Positions 40,680 to 47,098 of a stretch of 47,098 bases of DNA are shown one piece after another. The position numbers were made by a program, and so were the translations under genes. How positions within the stretch are numbered: position 1 is the first letter of the stretch; the number at the start of each line of letters is the position of its first letter. The notes beneath the pieces are model-generated. The model had not been told where the DNA came from. It did no database searches and saw only the letters and a list, made by a program, of their open reading frames with translations. This DNA is from Rhodobacter sp. CACIA14H1 (GTDB taxonomy: Bacteria; Pseudomonadota; Alphaproteobacteria; Rhodobacterales; Rhodobacteraceae): contig AYNO01000008.1 in the NCBI GenBank assembly GCA_000500915.1, positions 1 to 47,098 of the forward strand, in the 5' to 3' direction.

Positions 40680-42169
40680 TGGCTATCGCTCAAGCTTTAT
40701 CAAATAGCGTACAAACCCGAGAGTATGTGTCGCTGGCAGGTTCGCCCTTCAATCCCGCCAATGACACTTGGCGCCTGCGTACTTATGCAGCGAAGGAAGC
40801 AATTCGTTTTTGGCGTGTTAAGCGGCACGTTTCGACGGATCTTCTTGAATGTGTTCGCAGGGTTTTCACCGTCGTAGCGATGAATGAGTCGGCCTACACA
40901 GCACGAGGAAAATTTTACGCCATTTGTCACCTGATTAAAAAATCGTACGAAGCCAACGGCAATGAGGTTAGCCGCATCACTCTTGGTGACGTCACCTCGT
41001 GGATTTCAACGGGGCCTAGTAAGACACTCAGAAGCCATGTGAAGTCTGTTGCAGCTCTATGGCGAGATCTTGGCATTCCAGGATGGGATGAAGCCGCGTT
41101 TGAGTTAATTGAATTCGCAGCACTCCCACCCGATCCGGCTTATCTTGAGGCCGTTCTGACACGGGACCCTCGTTATGGTCCCTTTCGCTCCGCCGAGGAT
41201 GAAGCAGTACGCCTTGCTCTTGATGAGGCCTACAATAGTCACGTGATCAATGTCTTCGAGTATACGATGGTTCGCACATTTCGCGCGCTCGGGTTACGTC
41301 CCGATCAACTCTGCGCGATGAAAGTTTCGGATCTGGAAAGAAGTGGCGCAACCTACCGATTAACCATACCGAAAGCAAAGCAGCGCGACCCAATCTGGCG
41401 GACTAGCTTTATGCCACCGCGACCAATAGCGCTAGGTTTGGGACATACACTTGATTTGCATATTGCAAGCCTGCAAGTGCGTTACAAGGGTCACCCAAGT
41501 GCATTCAAGCACACGGCCATGTTTCCGCAGTATGTAGTTGAGGACTCGCAAACTAGTTTCAAGTCGCACCACACCCCTCAGGCGATAAGCTATCTTTATC
41601 GATCGATTTTTGAGCGGATAGGCCCCGTCAGCCCTTACGACGGTGAGATGATTTTTGGAACACCCAAGCGCGATCGCGCTAGCGTTGGCACCTATCTCGC
41701 AATGATGGGATGCAGCGAGTCTGAAATTGCCGCCGTTCTTGGTCACAGCAAAGCTGGCTCGTGTCGTCCCTACGTTAAAGCTGGTATCGACCATCATCAG
41801 AGGATGGAGAAGCTTCTAGGGGAGGAGTTCATTCCTGTAAGCGACCGATTTCTTGGAAAGTTAGTGGAGCGGACGAGTGAATCAGCAAATAAGGTTGAGA
41901 TCCTCAATTCCGACGCTGAACCAGTTGGGACTTGTGGCGGGACAAGCTGTAGTGCAATTGGGGCTGGGGCAGCGCCATTGGCGTGTTACACATGCCGAAA
42001 GTTCAATGCATGGTCAGACGGGCCGCACGAGCGCCTCCTTGAAGAAGTCCTTAGCGAACAGAGGAAACTATTCGTTGCAGGGCACGAAGGTGTCGCAGGA
42101 ACACTAACAATTTCAGTTCTTGCGATCCGCGATTTGATTGAACGGATCGACAATGAGTCGGAAGCCTAA
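40676..42169 (+). CDS. tyrosine recombinase 2 of the trio
   Basis: A 497-aa tyrosine recombinase. Catalytic positions are Arg208 (LGLRPDQL), the box-II segment TPKRDRASVG, which has Thr/Pro-Lys where His is usual and Arg at 332 or 334, His357 (LGHS), and Tyr366 (CRPYVKA). The C-terminal 90 residues add a Cys cluster (CGGTSC, then LACYTCRKFNA), a probable zinc site that also occurs in TnpA/TnpB-like recombinases of Tn554-type elements. ATG at 40676 overlaps the previous stop. The gene is AT-richer than the core. Confidence 0.86.
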   Translation: MMAIAQALSNSVQTREYVSLAGSPFNPANDTWRLRTYAAKEAIRFWRVKRHVSTDLLECVRRVFTVVAMNESAYTARGKFYAICHLIKKSYEANGNEVSRITLGDVTSWISTGPSKTLRSHVKSVAALWRDLGIPGWDEAAFELIEFAALPPDPAYLEAVLTRDPRYGPFRSAEDEAVRLALDEAYNSHVINVFEYTMVRTFRALGLRPDQLCAMKVSDLERSGATYRLTIPKAKQRDPIWRTSFMPPRPIALGLGHTLDLHIASLQVRYKGHPSAFKHTAMFPQYVVEDSQTSFKSHHTPQAISYLYRSIFERIGPVSPYDGEMIFGTPKRDRASVGTYLAMMGCSESEIAAVLGHSKAGSCRPYVKAGIDHHQRMEKLLGEEFIPVSDRFLGKLVERTSESANKVEILNSDAEPVGTCGGTSCSAIGAGAAPLACYTCRKFNAWSDGPHERLLEEVLSEQRKLFVAGHEGVAGTLTISVLAIRDLIERIDNESEA

Positions 42170-42174
42170 CGCTC

Positions 42175-43968
42175 GTGCCCTTTCGCTTTACGCCACAGCA
42201 GTCTCCTGGGCCGGATAATCTCAGAGATTTGATTCATCAAGCTAAACTACTCCCTCTTTTTTCGATTGGAAATAGATGGGAGGATAATGTCTGGGATCTT
42301 GCACCATTTCTTAGAGATGATCCGTCAAGATCAACAAAGGTAGTGTTCAGTAATGTCACGCTTGGTTTCGTAGACCTTGCGAAGGCGCATGTCGCTTTTG
42401 CGCTTTTTTCTCGCCTCGGCAAGAAGAGTTCAGTCGCAACCCTTTCTCGACCAGTTGGAGCATTAGCTGCACTATCAAAGAAATGCCTAGAACTCAATGT
42501 TATTTGCCCAAGTGGCCTTTCTCTGTACATCTTTGATGAAGTAAGCCGTGAGATCCGGGAGAGCACGACCAAGGTGAAGGGTAACCAGCTCAAGCAGCTT
42601 GCGCTCTTGAGCGTCTTCAAGTTCCTTTGCGATACAAAAGTTCTACTTGTACCGTTCGCTTGGCAACCCATCCGGAGTTGGCAGAAGTCGTCCTTGAATC
42701 GAATTCACCCGATAAAGCAAAGAGAACCAGCGTCCCAAGTTCAAATTGAAAAGATAGCCGAGGGCTTTCATCATGCCAAATCGACGCGCGAGGTTATTGC
42801 TTTTGGGTTTCTGACGCTTCTTGCGTGCTTCCCCGCGCGTCCTGCAGAATTACTCATGCTGTCTGTGCACAATGAACCGATGTTGCATCCAGGAGGGGGC
42901 ATAGAGGCGGGCATTAGGTGGAAACCGGTCAAAAAGGGTGAACCATCCGTCAAGTTTGTTCCTCGCGCTATGCTACCAGTTGCACAGCTTGCATTCTCGA
43001 ACATTAAAAAAGCCACTGAGCTTGCTAGAAACACGGCACGTCAGGTCGAAGCAGGTGAACTTTCGATACGAGCAGCTAAAGGCTTCCCAATTTTCGACCC
43101 CAAAACAAAGCTCAAGTTTTCAGAAGCGCTCTTCGTCGTCTTCGATGGAGAAATGAGCGAAAACGCTAGCCCGAGAACTCCGCGGCTCGGACGTGTCAGT
43201 TCTACGATGATCACACAGGCTCTACAATCAGTAAAGAAGGACCCGAGAAAGCCACCATTGCCGAGTGTATTCCACAGCACCGGTGTACTGAAAGACGGTG
43301 AACCGGATCTCCGTATTACACCTTATATGTTACGTCACTACAACAACACGCTGGCTCAGAAGGCCAACGTTCCGCAGGCCGACATAGCACTGTGGTCTGG
43401 GCGTAAGGACGTGTCTCAGAACTCAGCCTATGACCATGAGACGGCAGAGGAACTGGTGGAGCGCATCCGAAAACGGACAGAAAATGAGCAGCTACCAACG
43501 ATACCTTTCGCTCCACAGGCAGATTGGGACGCCGCGCTGATTAAGGAGGCTGCGCACACCAGCCCCTTCGGATGGTGTTTCCAATCTCTCAGGCAGGATC
43601 CATGCCACATGTATGGGAACTGTTTGTCCTGCCGCAGTCTCGTCTGCATCAAGGGTGCCCCGGCTAAACTGGAGAACGTGAAAGCGGAACTTGTACGAAC
43701 CGAGCGTCTACTTGCGAAGGCCACTGCAGCGCCCATTCAGACAGAGACGCATGACGCCTGGATAGCCTCCTACATTGCAAAAATTCAAAGGCTCACGAAT
43801 TTGATTTCCTTGCTGGAATGTGATCAGATTGAAGACGGCACCCCGATAGCTCTGGCGCAAGTCGCTGGACTGTCGCTGCCTCAATACGATCCAGTGCAGT
43901 TCGGAAAGCGCTCAGTCGAAATCACGATCGCACAGCATGAGAGAGAAATTGGTCAGACGATTCTCTAA
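42175..43968 (+). CDS. tyrosine recombinase 3 of the trio
   Basis: A 597-aa protein, the largest of the three. The tyrosine-recombinase fold is visible: Arg222 (FPARPAELL), box II TPYMLRHYNN with Tyr384 at the usual His position and Arg387, Arg410 in SGRK where box III usually has His, and Tyr419 (NSAYDHE). The C-terminus holds another Cys set (GWCFQSLRQDPCHMYGNCLSC, then SLVCIKG), then a coiled helix. The size and C-terminal Cys cluster are like TnpB of Tn554. The GTG at 42175 starts 5 bp after the previous stop; no other in-frame start is close. With box II and III changed, it could be a structural partner more than a catalyst. Confidence 0.84.
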   Translation: MPFRFTPQQSPGPDNLRDLIHQAKLLPLFSIGNRWEDNVWDLAPFLRDDPSRSTKVVFSNVTLGFVDLAKAHVAFALFSRLGKKSSVATLSRPVGALAALSKKCLELNVICPSGLSLYIFDEVSREIRESTTKVKGNQLKQLALLSVFKFLCDTKVLLVPFAWQPIRSWQKSSLNRIHPIKQREPASQVQIEKIAEGFHHAKSTREVIAFGFLTLLACFPARPAELLMLSVHNEPMLHPGGGIEAGIRWKPVKKGEPSVKFVPRAMLPVAQLAFSNIKKATELARNTARQVEAGELSIRAAKGFPIFDPKTKLKFSEALFVVFDGEMSENASPRTPRLGRVSSTMITQALQSVKKDPRKPPLPSVFHSTGVLKDGEPDLRITPYMLRHYNNTLAQKANVPQADIALWSGRKDVSQNSAYDHETAEELVERIRKRTENEQLPTIPFAPQADWDAALIKEAAHTSPFGWCFQSLRQDPCHMYGNCLSCRSLVCIKGAPAKLENVKAELVRTERLLAKATAAPIQTETHDAWIASYIAKIQRLTNLISLLECDQIEDGTPIALAQVAGLSLPQYDPVQFGKRSVEITIAQHEREIGQTIL

Positions 43969-44401
43969 CCGTCATCTCAGCGGCACCGACATAGAGAAAA
44001 CGGTGCAATGGATTCTCAACCAGAGTGCCCCACCAACCTTGAGTGAAGTTTGTGACTTTATCTTCGCTCGCTTCGGCATAGTTCGCAACGCGGATAGTCT
44101 TCGGCACCGGCCAGAGATCAGGGAAGCTCTCGCAGCCCGACGAAAGAATGCGAAGAAGGAGTCAGTTGGACCACGTCCCGCCCGCGCCTCTACACGAGAG
44201 CTAACTCGGCTGCAGAAGCGACTCGAAGCGACAACTGACAAGCTGGAGAGATGCCAAGCAAGCTATGATGCCCTTATCGAAGAGAACCTAATGTTGCGTA
44301 ACGCAATGAACGCACATCAAATTCCGGCGCACCAAATGCTTCGGGCTCTGCCTGCGGTGTCACGTAGTCCCACTGTTCTGCCAGGGAGGAAATCAAAATG
44401 A
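43937..44401 (+). CDS. small coiled-coil protein, TnpC-like
   Basis: A 154-aa protein overlapping the end of recombinase 3 by 32 bp. The N-terminus (SGTDIEKTVQWILNQSAPPTLSEVCDFIFARFG) could be a small helical DNA-binding region. The middle is a basic linker (ARRKNAKKESVGPRPARAS), and residues about 90-125 form a coiled coil (RLQKRLEATTDKLERCQASYD). No known enzyme motif. TnpC of Tn554, encoded after the two recombinases, is likewise a small helical accessory protein; the likeness is by position and shape, not by proven homology. Confidence 0.72.
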   Translation: MREKLVRRFSNRHLSGTDIEKTVQWILNQSAPPTLSEVCDFIFARFGIVRNADSLRHRPEIREALAARRKNAKKESVGPRPARASTRELTRLQKRLEATTDKLERCQASYDALIEENLMLRNAMNAHQIPAHQMLRALPAVSRSPTVLPGRKSK

Positions 44402-44829
44402 AGGGCAAGTCAGGGGCTGAACTTGCGAAAGAGTATGCGCAGAGGCTGCGATCATATCTCCTTTCCGTGGATCGTCCACCGATGCGTGGGGGACGTGTGA
44501 ACATGACCGCGGTCGCAAAGGCCTGCGGCTTTGATCGACAGGTGCTATACACTAACCCCGCATGCCGAGCTCTGATCCAGAAACTGGACGCCGAAACTCG
44601 CACGGACACGGATCAAGCTCCTGAGCCAGTCACGACAGAGACCGTTCCGACCGGCGAACTCTCACTTGCGAAACGCCGTATCACACTTTTGGAAGCTGAG
44701 AACTTCGAACTCAAGAGGCGCCTCTCAACCCTTCAATTGCAGTTGCAACAATTTAACTCGATTTCAGACTCGATTATCCTGTCGGGGAAGCGGTTCATGC
44801 CTCCCCCTTCTGAAAGCTCGGGACGTTGA
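44398..44829 (+). CDS. small HTH/coiled-coil protein, TnpC-like
   Basis: A 143-aa protein, ATG overlapping the previous stop by 4 bp. Residues 25-65 look like an HTH region (GGRVNMTAVAKACGFDRQVL, then YTNPACRALIQKLDAE), with the pattern of the small transposon-encoded proteins sometimes listed as DUF6262. Residues 90-120 form a coiled coil (SLAKRRITLLEAENFELKRR). The C-terminus ends in a Pro/Ser tail. It probably binds DNA or bridges the recombinases. Its stop overlaps the helicase TTG start. Confidence 0.74.
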   Translation: MKGKSGAELAKEYAQRLRSYLLSVDRPPMRGGRVNMTAVAKACGFDRQVLYTNPACRALIQKLDAETRTDTDQAPEPVTTETVPTGELSLAKRRITLLEAENFELKRRLSTLQLQLQQFNSISDSIILSGKRFMPPPSESSGR

Positions 44830-46778
44830 GTACATTCACCCGCAGGCGCCGAGAACTAAAGTCCCCCCCCGCGAAGGGTGCTGCGTTGACCATTACACTC
44901 GCAGCCTACATGGCACGGCGGCCTGAATTCCAGGGCGCAGGTCGCGCAGCAGCCAGGCGACTTGCAGAAGAGTTTGGCGACGACCTTAAAGATGCATTCA
45001 TGCGGCGTGACAGACGCATCATCGACTTACTGGGAGAAGATGTCGCAGAAAACGCCTTCCGCGCCTTCTCGATCTACCACACAGAGATCGAGTTTCTTCA
45101 GTGGCTGCGCATCTTGAACATCGACGACGAGATTGATCTTCAGTGTGCGCAGACCATAGCTAGATGCTGGGGCGACCGGGCGATACCGGCTCTACGCAAG
45201 AACCCCTATCTTCTGCTTTCCTTCTTGCCGTGGCAGAGAGTAGATCGTGTCGCCGCCAAACTCGGCATAGGGCGCGCCGAGCAGCTTCGCTCAATCGCAG
45301 CCGTTGAGGCGGCTCTCAACGGACAGCTTGAACAGGGACATACCGCGTCGTCCGCCGCGGATGTGGTTGTAGCCGCTAACACCCTGCTAGGTGGTAAAGC
45401 GAACGTAACAGAGGAGACGCTGCGAAGGTCCGTAAAGCAGGGTGGCGCTGCGCTTCTTGATGGAATGCTCCAACCAACCGGCGCGGCGTTTATGGAGGAA
45501 GCCATCGCAAAGTGGGTCTCCGTCGCGATCAGTGAAGGATATGAAGGGACGGGACACAACGCAGCTGAACGGATCGTACGCTACCTCCACGCAGCTGGGG
45601 CAAGCCTGACGGAAACCCAACTTCAAGCCGTAGTCAAAGCACTTACTCACCGTTTCAGTCTTATTGCAGGGTACGTCGGCACCGGCAAAACTACATGCCT
45701 GAATGCTGTGTGCGATATTGCGAAAGGCGAAGGTAGAAAAATCCAACTCCTGGCAGTCTCAGAGAGTGCCGTGTACCGCATGTCAGAGGCCACCGGAGGA
45801 CCCGCCTCGACGATCTCGGCTTTTCTTCAGAAAACAAAGCCTGGCTCTGGCTGCTTGGCTAGAGACGATCTTTGCATCATTGACGAAGCTTCTACCTTGG
45901 ACCTCCCGACCCTTTGGCAGGTTGTTCGACGCCTGGGAGAGGCCTCTCTCGTTCTGATCGGCGATCCCGCACAGCTCCCACCGACAGGGTTCGGTTTAAC
46001 TTTCCAAGCGTTTTTGGAAGAGCCACGCATTCCGTCCACACGACTTGCCCACCTAGCGCGCCACTGCGAAGCAACCGAAATAGCATGTGTTGCTGAGGGT
46101 GTACGCAGCGGGCGGCCCCCTGCCCTTTCAACGTGGGACAATGAAGCAAGTGCTGTTTCATTCAACAGCTGTTCTCAATCTGACGTCCTGCCCATGATCA
46201 TGAGGGTTCTATCGCATTTGACGGAGCGTGGCTTCAGTCGGGACGACGTTCAGATCATTTCGCCGATCCGCTCGGGGAACGCCGGGATCGACGCGATAAA
46301 CGCCTTCTTTCATATTCAACGACGCATAGAGCGACAGACGAGCCTGTTCCCTGGCCGTTGCGAAGTTGGTGAAGACGATCCGATAGTTTGGGAAGGTAAC
46401 GATTGGGACCGCGGCCTGTTGACCGGTGCTTTGGGTCGTGTCGAGCGAGTGCGGGGAAACCGCGCTTGGGTTCGTTTCAGCGAAAGCTTACATACGCTGA
46501 CGGGAAACGATCGACATTTAGTCGCGCCGGCCTACGCGCTTTCCGTTCAAAAGGCTCAAGGCTCAAAGTGGCCCGCAGTAATCATTCCGGTGTTTACCTC
46601 CCCTCTTCTGGACCGAACGCTACTCTACAGCGCGATCACGCGCGCTTCGCAACGAGTGGTCTTGATCGGCGATATTGAAACCTTCTATGGCGTCATAAGG
46701 AGAAAACCTAAGCCAGCTGCTCGCAGAAGCGGCCTGTACCTCCGAACGCGAATGAACATAGAAAGCGCTCAACATTAG
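44826..46778 (+). CDS. RecD2-like superfamily 1B helicase
   Basis: A 650-aa ATP-dependent DNA helicase. The N-terminal half has a helix-hairpin-helix-like part (PWQRVDRVAAKLGI) as in RecD2. The motor: Walker A GYVGTGKTT near residue 282, Walker B IIDEAS at about 351-356, LVLIGDPAQLPP (motif III), SVQKAQGSKW (motif V-like) and LLYSAITRASQRVVLIGD (motif VI). The TTG at 44826 gives a 4-bp overlap with the previous stop; an ATG at 44910 is the alternative start. Being the last gene of a recombinase operon, it may unwind or repair element ends or circular forms, which is inference. Lone RecD2 helicases normally are not in such operons. Confidence 0.88.
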   Translation: MSTFTRRRRELKSPPAKGAALTITLAAYMARRPEFQGAGRAAARRLAEEFGDDLKDAFMRRDRRIIDLLGEDVAENAFRAFSIYHTEIEFLQWLRILNIDDEIDLQCAQTIARCWGDRAIPALRKNPYLLLSFLPWQRVDRVAAKLGIGRAEQLRSIAAVEAALNGQLEQGHTASSAADVVVAANTLLGGKANVTEETLRRSVKQGGAALLDGMLQPTGAAFMEEAIAKWVSVAISEGYEGTGHNAAERIVRYLHAAGASLTETQLQAVVKALTHRFSLIAGYVGTGKTTCLNAVCDIAKGEGRKIQLLAVSESAVYRMSEATGGPASTISAFLQKTKPGSGCLARDDLCIIDEASTLDLPTLWQVVRRLGEASLVLIGDPAQLPPTGFGLTFQAFLEEPRIPSTRLAHLARHCEATEIACVAEGVRSGRPPALSTWDNEASAVSFNSCSQSDVLPMIMRVLSHLTERGFSRDDVQIISPIRSGNAGIDAINAFFHIQRRIERQTSLFPGRCEVGEDDPIVWEGNDWDRGLLTGALGRVERVRGNRAWVRFSESLHTLTGNDRHLVAPAYALSVQKAQGSKWPAVIIPVFTSPLLDRTLLYSAITRASQRVVLIGDIETFYGVIRRKPKPAARRSGLYLRTRMNIESAQH

Positions 46779-46862
46779 CTTGCGCCGCTGCTCGATTTAG
46801 GGGGCTGCTCAAGTCGCCCGTTCACTTACAGCGTGGTATTGTCTTGATCTTATTTCAACTGC

Positions 46863-47098
46863 ATGCGCATTCTCAAAAGGGGCGGTCCGGGCACTGGCAA
46901 AACCCATGTCGCAACCGCGCTTGGAATTCAGGCCATTGACCATCACCGTCGCAAGGTGCGCTTCTTCTCCACGATCGAGCTCGTGAATGCCCTCGAACAA
47001 CAGAAAGCCAAAGGCAAAGCCGGCCAGATTGCAGAAAGCCTCGCCTGCCTTGACCTCGTTATCCTAGATGCGCTCGGCTATCTGCCGTTCAGCGCCTC
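46863..47098 (+). pseudogene. istB: IS21-family istB fragment
   Basis: The P-loop GGPGTGKTH, a run with RRKVRFFSTIELVNALEQ, GKAGQIAESLACLDLVILD and LGYLPFSA are typical of IstB, the ATPase helper of IS21-type transposition. Intact IstB has about 95 residues before the P-loop; here only MRILKR precedes it (ATG at 46863), so the 5' part is missing. The Walker B usually reads DELGYL; here it is DALGYL, so the Glu is lost. The 3' end runs out of the window. Probably a dead remnant, whose truncation point may mark the end of the recombinase element. Confidence 0.8.

Larger units (their letters stand above)
39450..46862 (+). mobile_element. recombinase-trio element with helicase
   Basis: A six-gene, one-direction operon: three unlike tyrosine recombinases, two small HTH/coiled-coil proteins and a RecD2-like helicase. 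Genes overlap by 4 bp at three junctions (40676-40679, 44398-44401, 44826-44829) and by 32 bp at another; recombinases 2 and 3 are only 5 bp apart. GC and codon use differ from the core. The shape resembles Tn554-like or recombinase-in-trio elements, which integrate by paired or triple tyrosine recombinases, usually without inverted repeats. The right end is probably near 46862, where an istB fragment starts. The left end is not fixed. I see no cargo gene in the window. Confidence 0.75.

Noticed and set aside
39450-46862. Naming the element as a specific known system
   Set aside because: It is like Tn554, RIT and recent trio-type elements in outline, but I cannot verify homology without a search, so I keep a descriptive name.

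Overview
The window looks like a chromosome segment of a Rhodobacterales (Rhodobacteraceae/Paracoccaceae) alphaproteobacterium. The base composition of 1-38.7 kb is very GC-rich with strong third-position bias. The gene content also fits: CtrA next to the DUF1153 protein SciP, TrmFO, GluQRS beside HisI and an IscU-like protein, ligA-recG, and the Usg-type small protein. The genus cannot be set from sequence reading alone.

Layout. 0.2-7.4 kb: usg-like gene, gyrA with a small overlapping gene, DoxX, trmFO-gluQRS, hisI and an IscU-like scaffold gene. 7.5-14.6 kb: a 39-aa membrane peptide gene, recG-ligA (overlapping), the cell-cycle pair ctrA/sciP with candidate CtrA boxes, and mnmA. 14.85-27.1 kb: one long minus-strand envelope and isoprenoid cluster, pyrH-frr-uppS-cdsA-dxr-rseP-(45-aa peptide)-bamA-ompH/skp-fabZ-lpxA-lpxI-lpxB. 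In it, fabZ and cdsA each carry an apparent single-base frameshift. 27.3-35.6 kb: miaA, an AraC regulator preceded by a consensus CtrA box and two DnaA-box-like sites, then a peptide-type ABC importer (Tat-exported binding protein, two permeases, a fused two-domain ATPase). 35.76-38.7 kb: lytic transglycosylase, membrane-anchored LuxR regulator, cytochrome b561, small PepSY-like periplasmic protein, ssb.

38.7-47.1 kb is different. Immediately after ssb, GC content and codon use change. After about 750 bp without a clear gene there are six co-directional genes, nearly all overlapping start-to-stop: three different tyrosine recombinases (409, 497 and 597 aa), two small HTH/coiled-coil proteins like TnpC of Tn554-type elements, and a 650-aa RecD2-like helicase. 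A 5'-truncated IS21 istB fragment follows at the window end. I read the six genes as the mobility module of an integrative element of the 'recombinase trio' or Tn554-like kind, with an unusual helicase partner. It is the best candidate here for an undescribed system. Cargo and one or both ends probably lie outside the window.

The core genes are ordinary housekeeping genes. Other points of interest are the small translated peptides, a 21-bp intergenic motif found three times, back-to-back perfect palindromes after the ABC operon, and the cell-cycle sites near ctrA and the AraC gene.
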